Notes: generated by a model not told the origin, from the sequence alone. DNA of 64,000 nucleotides from Archegozetes longisetosus (GCA_018873245.2 JAEMBT020000001.1:11066220-11130219); one strand, 5' to 3'; positions 1 through 11,763 are shown, counted from the stretch's first letter. Numbers and translations: made by a program.

Positions 1-503
1 TCCTAGATTTGCGAATGCTATTTTTCACATCAAGTACTAATTAAAGCTCCATTGACGTCTTATTTTATCAGAAATTGATTTGATTAATTTATTTAGAAAA
101 TATAAAGTACTGGGGCATATTTTAGGAGCAAAGCTATTATAATCCTGTTGTTGTATCCGTATCTGCATCTGTTGAAGCTGTTCACAGACATAAATAATAT
201 CTAATTGTGTCCAATTGTAATAATAAATAAAATTTATAACTTACTAATTTTTACGTATAAGCGTAAGAATTATACTTATCTTTAAGTTTTGTTATTTAGA
301 ATCAATACGGACTTACGCTTTAAATTTTGGAGATATTTTACAGAAATTAATTCTAGATGTAAGTTTATGTTTAATATTTTAACTCGCTTTAGAATTCAAA
401 GAACATTACATCAACTGATCCAAATCCTCTTAACTCTGTACTTATAGTGTAAAGCAGTTGGATAATAATTTGAATTGACAACAAAGCCAATTTTGATATC
501 AAA
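1..503. other. AT-rich intergenic DNA
   Basis: Upstream flank of the polygalacturonase gene. I see no coding exon or recognisable repeat; it presumably holds the promoter of the downstream gene. Confidence 0.5.
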
Positions 504-1892
504 ATGGTTAAAATTTTTGTAATTCTTGGACTTTTTATCTCAGCTGTTTTTTCGGATCTGACACTGCCACCGGAGCCATCGCTGCCTAGCACTGTGTGCA
601 GCACCCTTAGTGCTCACTTGACACAAACTGGAGGCCTATTGCCTAATTCAGCTGATGATTCACCAGATACTAAACGCATACAAGACGCGCTGAACGCATG
701 TGGAGCAGGACATGCTGTTAAACTTAAGACTGACGGAGGAATGAATGCATTCCTCTCGGGGCCGCTGACAATTCCAAGTGGCGTCACACTATGGGTCGAT
801 AAGGGTGTGACATTGTTCGCATCGCGGAATCCGAGAGACTTTGATAAGACTTCAGGCAGTAAAACCTGCGGGATTGTTGCCTCAAAACATGATGGTTGCA
901 AAACATTTATCGCTGTCACCAATGCAAATAAAAACGGTATTGTTGGCGATGGCATAATTGACGGCCGTGGAGGGAGTACACTAACTGGGGAGAGCAAGAC
1001 CTGGTGGGATCTGGCCCTCGAAGCCAAAAACAACGGCGGCAGCCAAAACAACCCGCGGCTGATTCAGATCAATAACGGCAGCGACTTTACTCTTTATCGG
1101 ATTACGTTGCAAAACGCCCCGAATTTTCACGTTGTGCCGAGCGGCGTCAACGGCTTCATAGCGTGGGACGTTAAGATTCACACACCAACAGCCGCCTACC
1201 CTAAGTACAACTCGAGCACAGCAAAAAATACTGATGGCATCGATCCTGCCGGTTCATCAAATGTGGTGATCGCTTATTCATACATCAATACAGGTGATGA
1301 TAACGTGGCGATCAAGGCTGGTTCTGGGGCAGTATCAAACGTTCTTATCGCAAACAACCACTTTTATAAAGGACATGGCATGTCCATCGGCAGCGAAACC
1401 AATAGTGGGGTCAAAAATGTGGTGGTTCGCAATCTAACGCTTGATGGAGCTGACAACGGATTGAGGATCAAATCGGATGCCTCTCGAGGTGGTCATGTCA
1501 GTGGAATACAATATGAACACATATGTATTCGTAACGTGAATGCACCACTGGTATTCGATACCTATTACAGTTCGAGTAACGGTACGTTATATCCAGATTT
1601 TCAAAACATCACGGTGAAAGACGTTCATATTCTGAGTTCTTCTAAGCACGAAATAGTGTTTAGGGGTTACAACGAAAAATATCCAGTTAAGGTCACACTC
1701 GATAACGTAGTTTCGGATGTACCCCTGAATAAGGTGGTGGCATCAAATGCTGAAATTACCGAAGGTCCCGGTGCAGTGACTAACGTGCCGATCACAACTT
1801 CAAGCGGAAGCAACATCAAAATTCACGGCACGGCTGGCAAATCCACAGCTATCGATTGCAGCAAAGCGTTTGTACCATTCCCTTCTCAATAG
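504..1892 (+). CDS. Secreted GH28 polygalacturonase (pectinase), intronless
   Basis: A 462-residue protein that should hydrolyse alpha-1,4-galacturonan in pectin outside the cell. A hydrophobic signal peptide covers about residues 1-18. The right-handed beta-helix carries the full GH28 signature set in order: NTD (242-244), the DD pair (D265, D266) in GDDNVAIK, GHG (290-292, catalytic-site His291) and RIK (321-323). No catalytic residue is missing. Length and motif spacing match bacterial, Ralstonia/Burkholderia-like polygalacturonases from memory. The gene has no intron and is visibly richer in G+C than its flanks, whereas other genes here are split by short introns. The ATG at 504 directly precedes the signal peptide. 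I infer horizontal acquisition, as known for GH28 in several plant-feeding arthropods. The added eukaryotic-style signal and the AT-rich host context argue against simple bacterial contamination. Confidence 0.93.
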   Translation: MVKIFVILGLFISAVFSDLTLPPEPSLPSTVCSTLSAHLTQTGGLLPNSADDSPDTKRIQDALNACGAGHAVKLKTDGGMNAFLSGPLTIPSGVTLWVDKGVTLFASRNPRDFDKTSGSKTCGIVASKHDGCKTFIAVTNANKNGIVGDGIIDGRGGSTLTGESKTWWDLALEAKNNGGSQNNPRLIQINNGSDFTLYRITLQNAPNFHVVPSGVNGFIAWDVKIHTPTAAYPKYNSSTAKNTDGIDPAGSSNVVIAYSYINTGDDNVAIKAGSGAVSNVLIANNHFYKGHGMSIGSETNSGVKNVVVRNLTLDGADNGLRIKSDASRGGHVSGIQYEHICIRNVNAPLVFDTYYSSSNGTLYPDFQNITVKDVHILSSSKHEIVFRGYNEKYPVKVTLDNVVSDVPLNKVVASNAEITEGPGAVTNVPITTSSGSNIKIHGTAGKSTAIDCSKAFVPFPSQ

Positions 1893-3371
1893 CACGTTTC
1901 TTTCACTTGTAATTTGCAAAATATTCTTTTATTTGAGTAAAATTTCAGTATTCTAACCTTAATGCTTTGCGTTATTGTTACGTGTAACCCCTGTATATAA
2001 TAATGCGTTTATTTGCAATTAAATTCTAATTGTGACAACAAAATTAAGGATTATATATTCATGTGATTTACGTGAATTGGAAGGTCATAACTTTGATTAA
2101 ATACAGAGAGTCATCTGAGACATAAAATGCTTGAGGTATGAGACAAGAGCACTTGGTTTAACGTTGAAATTTTAAAAAATTGTATTAGAGCGAAGATGGT
2201 TTAAATGCAGTTTATACGAAATGTGCCGAAGAAGTGAATGAATGGAATATGATTTCAATAAATTCGATTCTACACTTTCAAATACAATGGTCTAAGACCA
2301 ATTTTGAAGGTTTAAGTGTCAATTGATGATAAATGTGAGATTTACAGCCCCTTATTTCTGTATTCTCAATTTTCACATCCGATATCTTCAATTACCACCG
2401 TTTATCTGAGTTACCATAAAAGTAAAATTGGAATAAATCTACAAATACATTTATGTAGATTCTTATTATGAGTGATTATTGGTCATTCAGTAGTATTTTT
2501 CAAAAGTAAAAGATTTAGTTCAAAATTTTTCAAGAAACAAAATAAAACTTCATTTTGCTTTTTTAATATGTTCAAACTCTAAACGAACCCTTTTTCACTG
2601 TATTGCTACCAATAATAATTTCCTTAAGAATACATATATTAAGTTTTCGTGACTTGTTAAATGAAATCTTATTATTTATATTTATTACTTTTTCATTTTT
2701 TAAAATAACCTATCTATTAGTTGATAAATGTATTAGTATATACAGTGTTCTTTCATTATCTCATTTAACTTAAGTATGCTATCAATGGAAATCCTCGTAC
2801 TTGTGGAATTTCTAAATCTTAGAATGTATAGTATGTGCCATTAGCCACTAAACTCAGATAAAGCAGTTAGAGCTGTTTATATTCTGATATTTTAATCAAC
2901 TATCTATAAACTGCGTCTCAAAGATGTGTAATATTAAAGAAAAATTGTACTCAATATAGGATTTTAGGAGCTAATGAGATATACAATACTACCTAATGCA
3001 TGATCGAAAATATCATTATATTAAAATCACAGAAATCTTGAAACTGAAATGGCAACCGTTGATGAGACCAAACACTTTTGATTATATCCTTTTACTTATA
3101 ACTACATATTGATAATTGATTTTGAAATGATTTATGGTATGCATACTTTACCTATTAATCATTTAGATTTCTATAGCGATTTTTAATCAAATATTAATCT
3201 CATGATCATAGGCACTATGCGTCGCCATAACAATTGTCAGTATGTGATATTTATAACTTTCATTTACTTTCAATCCTATCAGAATATACTGTGCAATAGT
3301 AGTAATTGGCAAATTTAGGTATAAACTACAATTTATTACGAAGGTTGCATGTTATTTAGTGAAGTGAAAGA
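1893..3371. other. Intergenic DNA, nothing recognised
   Basis: About 1.5 kb of AT-rich sequence with stops in all frames. The first part is the 3' flank of the polygalacturonase gene. A TATA-like GTATAAAC near 3319 precedes the small gene that follows. Confidence 0.5.
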
Positions 3372-3681
3372 ATGGTTGTGTCAAAATTGTTTATTCTGCT
3401 TTGTATGTATAAAACATTCGAATAATCATATACTACAGAATTTGGAAAATTAAAATCATTACATTATCCCAATATAAACTACAGGTTACTCGGCATCATT
3501 AGTCTGCCTTAACAAAGCTGATCAATATCCTTCTTATATTGATGATCCGAACGCACCGCAATGCGTAAAAGATAAATGGGATAGTATTGATAAAGAACGA
3601 TGGTTTAATTGCACTCATAATGGTTGGATTTTGACCAGTTTCGATGATAAAGATACTAAAAAGAGAATAGTCTGCTGGTAG
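3372..3681 (+). CDS. Small secreted protein, two exons, unknown family
   Basis: Exon 1 is 3372-3402 and exon 2 is 3485-3681, joined across an 82-nt intron with a GTATGT donor and an ACAG acceptor in phase 1. The product is 75 residues. It starts with a signal peptide (hydrophobic from about residue 4 to 18, including LFILL) that the intron interrupts. The mature part is rich in Asp, Lys and Trp and has cysteines in PQC, FNC and the C-terminal VCW. A TATA-like element lies about 50 nt upstream. I do not recognise the family. The support is the matching splice phase, the signal peptide and an open frame running exactly from acceptor to stop. The gene candidate at 5623 shows the same intron position at the end of its signal peptide. 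Confidence 0.5.
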
Positions 3682-4337
3682 AGTATCAAGTTTTCTTATT
3701 GATTAAATTTACTATAAATTAAAGCTCATAGTTTGTACCAAATATTCACAGTAGATGTTTTCTCCTGTTACAGTTCGAAGTTTCTAAAAGCCAGTTTTAA
3801 AGCCCTAATAATACAATAAAATCCATTTTATTTTTATAGTGATATTGCTTTTAAAGCTTTATTAAGAAATCAATGAATTAATAATAAAATAGTTTAGGTT
3901 TTATCTTTATAAATCGTGAAATTATTGTGAATTGCAGATATAGAACTGCAATCATTTTTAATTAAACAAAGTTATCTATAATTTATACCAGAAAGCTTCG
4001 AAAAGTAGAAAATCTTTTACAAAAGAACGTCTATTAGTGAATGAAAGTTTTATTATCTTCAAGACTCTAATCTGCTAATCTCTTAATCTGTTGGGATAAT
4101 TCTCTGGATTATAATAGTAGTTAAAATTAAATTTTCTCCAAAAATTAAGCTTATTTATTATATTAAGGTTCAACTTTAACCAATTTGATATTTGAAAATA
4201 TTTCGTTCGAAAATTTTGTTTATTTTAAGTTTAGAAAATTGAAACCTTTCTTCTGATTCAAAGTTTAAAAACATGGTTTTTGAAACCTTATGTTTCAAAA
4301 CATTGAAATGATTCCGTTTCCTTCGCATCAGAAATAA
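3682..4337. other. Intergenic DNA, nothing recognised
   Basis: AT-rich stretch between the small secreted gene and a Tc1-derived repeat. I see no exon or repeat structure. Confidence 0.4.
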
Positions 4338-4709
4338 TCCCTACGACAAAAAATCCGGAAACCCATGGCATATTTTGAGAATTCATTTTTCCGACCTTAA
4401 CCTGATTCAACACTTATGAAGAATAATAGAGGATATTATTAAGAAAGAGGAACAAAAAAATTAACTGTGGGTCACGAAAATAAACAAAATATGAGACAAT
4501 TTATAATTAGACGTATAGTAGTCGTTGAACAAAAGTATGAAAGAACCCATTGAAAAGCGTATAGCTGCAGAGGGAGACCGAGTTAAATCACTATTTCTTT
4601 TTAGTTGTAATAATTAGAATAAATACATTCTTGTGGTAAATTTTAGGTCAAGATATTGTAGTTTTCATTATAAACTTTACACTTTTTCCGAAATTTTTTG
4701 TCGCGAGGT
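4338..4709. mobile_element. Tc1/mariner-derived deletion element, copy 1
   Basis: Terminal inverted repeats of the form CGACAAAAAATCCGG open near 4344 and close as CCGAAATTTTTTGTCG near 4704. The interior on the + strand resembles the degenerate C-terminal end of a Tc1-type transposase (about 4465-4590), so this is an internally deleted non-autonomous copy. A second copy in opposite orientation lies at 61436-61801, nested in another element. The repeat similarity is seen directly; the Tc1 assignment is from the protein remnant and is moderate. Confidence 0.55.
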
Positions 4710-5622
4710 GCATAATTGCAAATTATTTGAACTAACTCTGTCTAAACGGTAGAGTAGGAATATTATGATTGTAGAATCAAAACTTGAAGTTATATTCCGT
4801 GCTGAGATAAAAGAATATAGTGAATAAACATTCGGTTGTGATTCATAAGATAAATATTCTTAATCGATTCAATTCAGGTAGAATCAATTTTTTAGCCTTT
4901 AAAGAAGATTCCACTTTAACATTACCTATTCCATTGAAATTCGAAAAGCACTGAAAAAATACTAGAAAGAATACTCTTGAAAATCAAGTTTAACAAATAT
5001 GATTATAAGTTTTTTTTTCAAAATATATTGGCTTACTTGTGACTGAACTTTGATACTTCTTAAAAGCGATAAGAAATCTTTAAGAGAAAATTTTGATATT
5101 TCACAGAAATTAAATGATAAAAGATTTTTTTGAAAATTCTGATAACAAAAATGGCTTGAACCCAAGACTAATTTGAAATGGTGTTAACAGAAAATTTAAT
5201 ATCTAAAGAAACTTTACAGCTCAAGAAAAAATTTTTCCAACAGGAAATCTCTTGAGTACTGAACTTTTCATAGTTTTATATCAAATTATGGACAAGAACA
5301 TGATACTATTTTAAAGAAAAGCTTATACTCTATGAGTATCGCGTTAAGAAAAGTTTTTCATTCTTTTCTTTGTACAGTACTATTAAATAAAACTATTTTG
5401 ATATGATATTCTAATGTGAAAACTATTTCACACTAATTTTAAGTTCATACTGTATTTATTTCTAAAAAGAGTTCGAATAAATGTTCATCGAAATAATATT
5501 TCTATTTATTACTGATTTTTAAAAGAAAAGTTTCTTATAGCATCTTAGTGGTATCAAAGTTTAAGCAAATCAATATATTTCATTAGACTTATGACTATAG
5601 TTGACGAGAATAAACATTTCTA
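4710..5622. other. Intergenic DNA, nothing recognised
   Basis: AT-rich stretch with no exon, repeat or regulatory structure that I can support. Confidence 0.4.
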
Positions 5623-6087
5623 ATGAATTTGGGCGTTCTAGTGTTTTTCGGACTAATAATGCTATAGTGGAACATTCTCTGCATTGTTTATTGCTCGTCG
5701 TATAGTTTGCACCACTAATTTCGAATTCAAGGCTAACTCTTAAACTTGTGTATCGAAGCATTTTAACCAGTAATTTAAAGTATCCAAGGAATTTATTTTA
5801 TTTTCTTTCATGTTATTAGTTACGTTTCTGGACTTGATAAATGTCGAGAAGGTGTATTTGGCAAGTATTGTGCTGGTGAAGGCATTGCGTTTTATCACAA
5901 ATGGAAACAACCATGGGACAAAGTATATCCAGATTCAGAATTTTCGCAAATATATAAAGATGGTTGCACTGGTTATGACTTTGGATCGGCTAAATGTAAC
6001 GCGGGCTCATTGAAGAGTCCAACAAAGTTGTGCTTAATTTTCAGCATTAATTTATTAATCATTTTAGGTGTAATGAGAAAACTATAA
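5623..6087 (+). CDS. Candidate small secreted or GPI-like protein, two exons
   Basis: Exon 1 is 5623-5666 (14 codons plus 2 nt) and exon 2 is 5820-6087. The intron starts with a weak GTGGAA donor and ends in a pyrimidine-rich TTATTAG acceptor; both sides are phase 2. The predicted 103-residue product has a signal peptide (VLVFFGLIML), then a cysteine- and Trp/Tyr-rich segment with cysteines in DKC, KYC, DGC and AKC, and a hydrophobic C-terminus (IFSINLLIILGV) that could be a GPI signal or membrane anchor. The intron falls at the end of the signal peptide, as in the gene at 3372. The family is not recognised. The weak donor keeps confidence low; the exon 2 frame is the better supported part. 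Confidence 0.38.
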
Positions 6088-6950
6088 TGTTGAATTAAAA
6101 TTAAAAATACTTGAAATTTTATGTTATTTCTAATAAAAAACGTATATTTAGGTTGAATTCACTCTTATTTTCTAAACCTAAGCTTATAATGGAATGAGTG
6201 TTCATATATAGGCAACCTATAATCCATTCCCATTCATTTGCATTCAATTTTTCAATAATTTTCATCAGTAATAGGAATTAAATAAGTCTCAATAGCATGC
6301 ATTGTAAACGACGTCTTTACATAATTCTTGTAAAACTTTTAATAAAAATAAAAGTACAAAAATTGACGTAAATCTCGAAATATACCCAAATCGAAATCAA
6401 TCAATAGTATGAGACTAATAAAATTTTCTATTTCTGTTACAAATAAAATATGAAGAGTTGATACTAAATTGTTTTACACCTACTGAGAATAGAAGCTGTT
6501 GGATAGGTCTTGTACTGTCGACTGATTCCGAACGCGAAGAACGATTCTAAGTGAACAGCAGTTGAACCTGGGTCAGTTGACTCTAGGGAATCGAACAAAT
6601 CCGCTTTAAGTGATGTAAATCTTTTAAATTAAAAGATTCTGCGAAAACCTCCAGAAAGAGGTATGAGTTAATATTCTCAGACTCTTAAAGTTGTTTAAGC
6701 AAAATTTAACTCTAAATAAACCTATACTTTAAAGACTAATCAGTATATAATCTCAAGCGCTATTTTCTCTGGTTCTTACCTCTATGTTTATTAAATTAGA
6801 ATTGGTGTTAATCTAATTACAAATATAGAAGGAAGCAACAAGATAGCACATTGAAAGTTCAGAAAGTTCATGTACTTGAGCTTTAGCTTCTAAAAGGATG
6901 AACGTGTGCCACCACGTGGTATGGGATGAGCTCTTAAGTTGTATACTGGT
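6088..6950. other. Intergenic DNA, nothing recognised
   Basis: A slightly less AT-rich patch (about 6480-6600) is not coding in any frame. Nothing else stands out. Confidence 0.4.
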
Positions 6951-7367
6951 TAGGGTGACCAAGTGTCCCGCATTGTGCGGGATTGTCCCACATTTAAGAG
7001 TTGTGTCCCGCATACCGTATGCGCCCTTTGCGGGACGGAAAATATACATTTTAAGATTTATCTTAACAGATTTCCACTGTATGTTTTTATTTAATGCAAA
7101 TAATGCATTTTTATTGTCAACACGTTTCTTATCTTAAAATATGTAGAAGTCTTTAGATAAAGAGTTTTAATCCGTTTATCTGATACCTTGTTTTCATTCA
7201 CATCGTGTGTGACTCTTATAAAGTGCAGTTATCAATCAAGTCTTTAGCTTATATTTCGAATAATTGTTATTTCAAACTTCAATCAGGTTAAAACTCTTTA
7301 AAATAATTTTATAAGGGGGCCAAAATTTTTTGTCCCTTATTTAACAGTTTTTGACTTGGTCACCCTA
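6951..7367. mobile_element. hAT-type MITE (TAGGGTGACC family), copy 1
   Basis: The 417-bp element opens with TAGGGTGACCAAGT and closes with ACTTGGTCACCCTA. It is flanked by 8-bp direct repeats, ATACTGGT (6943-6950) and ATGCTGGT (7368-7375), matching at 7 of 8 positions, which is the target-site length of hAT transposons. The interior has CCCG/CGGGAC motifs on both sides and no transposase. The copy at 36831 has similar ends and motifs. Confidence 0.75.
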
Positions 7368-7537
7368 ATGCTGGTTGATTGACATAACATGAGGAAAGAC
7401 TAACTATGAGTTTACTATATATAAATTAGCATTATATGGTCTGTAATTCACATTTCAAACAGACCAAGTGATACACTATATCTTAAAGTGACATTCCAGT
7501 GATTTATCTCAAAAAGTATGAGAACCAAGACTAAAAT

Positions 7538-7906
7538 TTAGTTCCAAATGAAAGCAGAAGCGATAGAATTGAAAAAAATCATTTGGATTGAGTGAGCATA
7601 GAGTTGATATTCCCCGATGATCGAATAGAGCTGAAGTGAGATGGTTTTGATCTGAATTAAGGTGATGTTGGATTGATGAAGATTTATATTCGTGTTGCAT
7701 AGAATGAAATAGGATTGGTAAAATAGGATTTCTAAGAAAATTTCATTAAATTCCATAGTTTTTTGAGATTCTATTTTGAATTTTTCAAAGTAATACGCGA
7801 ACGGCATAACTTTCTGAAAAAATAGTTTAAAATAAAGTCGTATATTTGAGATTCCTTGAACAACAAGTCTGATGTTATCATGCAAAAGTCTGTATGATGT
7901 TTTCAA
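7538..7906 (-). other. Long unassigned open frame
   Basis: About 120 codons are open on the minus strand, with a possible acceptor (CTAG) just upstream near 7920. The translation is rich in Ile, Phe, Leu and Tyr and could be part of a membrane protein such as a chemoreceptor, but no motif is recognisable and there is no ATG at its head. In DNA this AT-rich a run of this length is unusual but can occur by chance. Confidence 0.15.
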
Positions 7907-8064
7907 GCGTTTCTTTGCTAGAAAAAAATTGATTGATTAGCATTATCGACTTTTAACTAAGCACTAATCAAATAAAAATGATGTCAATCAAATAACTCAT
8001 CATAAATGACAGATGTATTATTATTAATCTATGAAAAATTTGATATAAACATAAATTTCATTCA

Positions 8065-9306
8065 TTAAAGAATATGCTTAGTCGGATGTGTCTTCTGCAA
8101 TGGAATCTTGCCCTTCATCATGAGAGCGCCATCTCCGACAAGCCTTAGGTAAAAATCGGATGAGACATGTACGCCGTCGGCATCCAGTGTAAGAAAGTAT
8201 TGGTCTGTTGGTATCATTGCAGCGGTCTCTGCTGCCTTTGCAATAGCAGTACCCTCATCGTACTCATCAAACATAGCCACATAGGCATTCGTTATTCCAA
8301 GAGTTCGGATATTAACGAACTGTTGCCACATAAAATCACCGTGAAGTCTAGGTATCTGATTAGGTTTACCGTTTTTCCAGTTAGACCAAGCAAAGCCGGG
8401 AAAGACTACTGGTTGATAATCAATATTATGTGCTTTGCAAAAGGTCAGATCAGCCTCTAATTCAGTGTGATAGCCTTCTGCGCCCGCGACAAGGCTGAAG
8501 GAACCGACACTCCAGGGGGACAACATGTTGAAAGCTGTGTAGACATCAAGGAATCCTTGCTTTGAATCGGCTCCAGTGCGCCAATGCTTTGGGACTCCAC
8601 CGATCAAATAAACGCCTTGATTCTTAAAAAATTTGATTAAATCCAGGGCTTGGGCTGCATCTCCCGGCCGACTGCTAAAACCAAAACCCCAAATGCAAAC
8701 AACTGGCTTCCCGTTCTGTTTCGCATAAGCTGGGGACGAAGTTAGATGAAGAGTATTGATGATAGTATTATTCCAGTCAGCTTTCAACTCTGTCATGAAG
8801 TCGTTCCAACCTGACACGTCATACATGATATAGAATTTTCGATTGAACTGCTGCGCGCTGTGCATCACCTTGAGTGCCATTCCATCCAATTGTTTTTTCC
8901 CTACACTATCTCTGAGAGTTGTACCGAATCTTTGAAGGGCTGCTGTATCAATCCCGTTCTGTTCCATCCACTTAAAGTGTGTCTCTACTGTCTGATCATC
9001 AAAAGAAGAGAACAGTTTCGCTGGCTGTCCGTTACCGAGATTTGCATAACCGGTCTGATAGGTTTTGCTGTATTCTCGGACGTCTGGCCACAATTCGAAT
9101 GATTGTGAACCCTTTGAGGGAATATGTGTACCCCAGTGAACCCATGTATTACGTGGTGAACCGTCACCTTTAGCAGCAAACCATCCCTGATAACCAACAG
9201 TCAGTTTACCGACGACGTCACCGGTCGGACTTACCGCCAAAATTATTTGTCCGAATCCTAAGACTGCGTACAAAGTACTCAATGCTATAACCCGTAGACT
9301 CATCAT
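8065..9306 (-). CDS. Secreted GH71/GH99-like glycoside hydrolase, intronless
   Basis: A 413-residue protein with a signal peptide (about residues 1-24) and a single catalytic domain of the GH71/GH99-like superfamily, which includes bacterial and fungal proteins annotated as endo-alpha-mannosidase-like or xylosidase/arabinosidase. Diagnostic stretches are GYQGWFAAKGDG (38-49), the strand with YIMYDVSGW (159-167), VCIWGFGF (203-210), the PGFAWSNW segment (303-310) and the acidic AMFDEYDEGTAI motif (344-355). The exact substrate cannot be read from sequence. The gene has no intron, is richer in G+C than its surroundings and shows no breaks. Like the polygalacturonase 6 kb away, it is most simply explained as a horizontally acquired digestive enzyme. 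The second of two tandem ATGs at the start could also be used. Confidence 0.82.
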   Translation of the reverse strand: MMSLRVIALSTLYAVLGFGQIILAVSPTGDVVGKLTVGYQGWFAAKGDGSPRNTWVHWGTHIPSKGSQSFELWPDVREYSKTYQTGYANLGNGQPAKLFSSFDDQTVETHFKWMEQNGIDTAALQRFGTTLRDSVGKKQLDGMALKVMHSAQQFNRKFYIMYDVSGWNDFMTELKADWNNTIINTLHLTSSPAYAKQNGKPVVCIWGFGFSSRPGDAAQALDLIKFFKNQGVYLIGGVPKHWRTGADSKQGFLDVYTAFNMLSPWSVGSFSLVAGAEGYHTELEADLTFCKAHNIDYQPVVFPGFAWSNWKNGKPNQIPRLHGDFMWQQFVNIRTLGITNAYVAMFDEYDEGTAIAKAAETAAMIPTDQYFLTLDADGVHVSSDFYLRLVGDGALMMKGKIPLQKTHPTKHIL

Positions 9307-9955
9307 TTTACAAAATCTATTTAAAAATATATATATTGATCAAGTTTAATTTTTTGCATAATTAATTGGAATTTTTAGAATTTTTAAAATTCAATCTTAA
9401 TTAAAAAAAACAATTTTAATCTAGAAAATGCTGAACTCAACTGATTATTTAAGTAATTTATATGAAATTACTCAGTTGTCTACTATTGAAGGTAATTCTG
9501 CAACTATATTCTCTGCTCATCGTTATACAGTTGCATTTATATACCAATTATGCATCGGAAAAATAGCATCTGTAATAAGTTACTAATGACCAGAGTCTAT
9601 ACATTTTCGGGTGAAAACAGAATTTCAATCGAGGTTTCAAATAAATCTTTTATTAATAAAAGTGAACTATTTTGAAAAATATATTTTACCTTGAAAACCA
9701 TTCAAAATAAAAAATATTCAAAATTAGATTAATTTTTCAAATAAATTATATATAGTAGTTCGAAAAGAATTTGTCCATGTTGACTCACAATTGATTCACT
9801 TGAGAGTCACCAATTTAGTATCATCATTATCTAGAATAGTGGTTCCGAACGGTGTTACGTGTATCATCAAGTGAAAGAGGAGTCTTAAGTTGTACGCGAA
9901 CTGATTGATATTAGATGTATTAACCATCAACATATATAATATATAAGTAAACTAA
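9307..9955. other. 5' flank of the GH71/99-like gene, nothing else seen
   Basis: AT-rich non-coding sequence between the hydrolase start and the next foldback element. Confidence 0.4.
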
Positions 9956-10485
9956 CTCGGGATTGGCATTTGCTGTAAATTTTTTTAGACAGAATATGCT
10001 TTAAATGATAGATAATTATTAGAGATTTTAAGTTTTCGGTCTGATTTGGGCTGAAATTGCATTTTTTGAAATTTTATAATTAATTCAAGTTAAGGGTTTC
10101 CTTCTCAAGTAGAGCAATAACATTGTAGTATTTGAGTATTCTGATATTTGAGTTAATTCGTTATGATATTTTTGATGAGCAATTTCATAAAATTCATTAA
10201 TAATATTAATTGGGTTTAGCATTTTATAATAAATTATTCTAAGAAATGGTTTATAACCGTTTGAACATTAATAGGTTTTGATCAATGCTCAACAACTTTT
10301 ATGAATCGAACTGAGTTCTAATTATAGCAAACTCAGAACTTGAGAGGGAAACTTGAATTAATTATAAAATTTAAAAAAAATGCATTTCAGCCCAAATCAG
10401 GCAGAAAACTTATAATCTTTAATAATTACCTATCATTTAAGGCATATTTTGTTAAAAAAATTACAGCAAATGCCAATTCTGAGTA
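9956..10485. mobile_element. Foldback element with about 150-bp inverted arms
   Basis: The left arm (about 9956-10112) and right arm (about 10330-10485) are reverse complements over most of their length, with short indels. The arms share ATTGGCATTTGCTG at the outer ends and GATTTGGGCTGAAAT inside. The roughly 220-bp centre is AT-rich and non-coding. No clear target-site duplication is visible, so the superfamily is undetermined. Confidence 0.7.
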
Positions 10486-11763
10486 AGTATTAGGTTATAA
10501 GCAATTTATTGTTTACATAGATCAAGTGGTACTCTAGGACTTAAGCAGGTATTGAGTGGTACCTTTTCCTGAAAAGACTGGACAACCACTAATATGCTAT
10601 TTGTTCTGCTTACTAAAAAGAAATGACTCGAACGATAAGATTTAAAGGATATATCAACTAAATGACACTTGATCCACCGAAATCCAACTTCTTAAACCCT
10701 AGATCAGAATAAAGTGGAACCTGTTTTGAGAAATAAACAAGTCTTATCTCTCTTAATTTAAATAAGTTAAGCTTATATGACATTTTAAGTTTGAAGTGCC
10801 TTCATCTTCGTGCATATAACATATTACGCAGAAAATAATTTTAACATGCTAAACTTAACGTCACCCTATGAGAATCTAAAGTCGAATAATGTATTTATAT
10901 AATCTTTTATAGCTTTTTAAATCATTCCCATTTACATTCACCCAAATCATTTTAAACATACAAGTTGAACCTGAACTAGAGTTATCACAAATACTTCATA
11001 TGATAAAGATTATTTTTGGTAAAAACAGAATAAAGTTGGATCTATGAATAATTATCTAAAAAATTTGCAAATACTATTTGAATTACGGTTTATTGAGCCA
11101 GTTTAAGATAATCATCGGGCTAGTTAGTATACATTAGTAAACTCAAAACGAACATACTGTTTGTCTTGAAATTCACAGTGAAAATGGCTCAAATTTGGCT
11201 TTCAGTTTGAAATTCTATTTTCTATTCTGGAAAACACGAAAATATCCAGTCTTTGTTAATTACCCTCAGTGTAATAACCAGTATATTTTGAAATTGACTG
11301 TAATGAGGATTCATAGCAAATTATCAGTTGTTTATATCGTGAAGAACATATGCGTTTTTGCTCTCCTGGAATCAAATCTCAGACTATTGATTATACAGAT
11401 AAGCCGTTTGACATAGCGGCTCCGTGAGTCCTTGAGTTGATAGATTTCTGTAGCAGCTTTATTTCTGTTATCTGATTCTGATTTGATATACACACTATTT
11501 TTTCGATTAAGTTTTAGCATAAACTGAATTAAAATCTACTTAACACTACTTAATACGAATTCAAAAATTAGAAACAGTTGAGTGTTTAAATTAGTACTGA
11601 ACCAATAAGCAGCAAAATTTCAATTAAAAATTAGTAATTAATTTTCGACATCATGTTCCAAATAAAATATATAAACAAGTCTATAAAAAAGTAATTCATG
11701 AGATGTTAATTCATTATTTTGCTTATGATACTATTTAGAAGTAAAAAATTATTCTACAAAATG
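10486..11763. other. Intergenic DNA, nothing recognised
   Basis: An open frame of about 70 codons at 11195-11416 has no start context or motif and I do not consider it a gene. Confidence 0.4.

Noticed and set aside
614-1181. Antisense open frames inside the polygalacturonase
   Set aside because: They are shadows of the strongly supported GH28 gene and carry no motifs.
8167-9197. Plus- and minus-strand frames within the GH71/99-like gene
   Set aside because: Shadows of a longer, motif-bearing gene.
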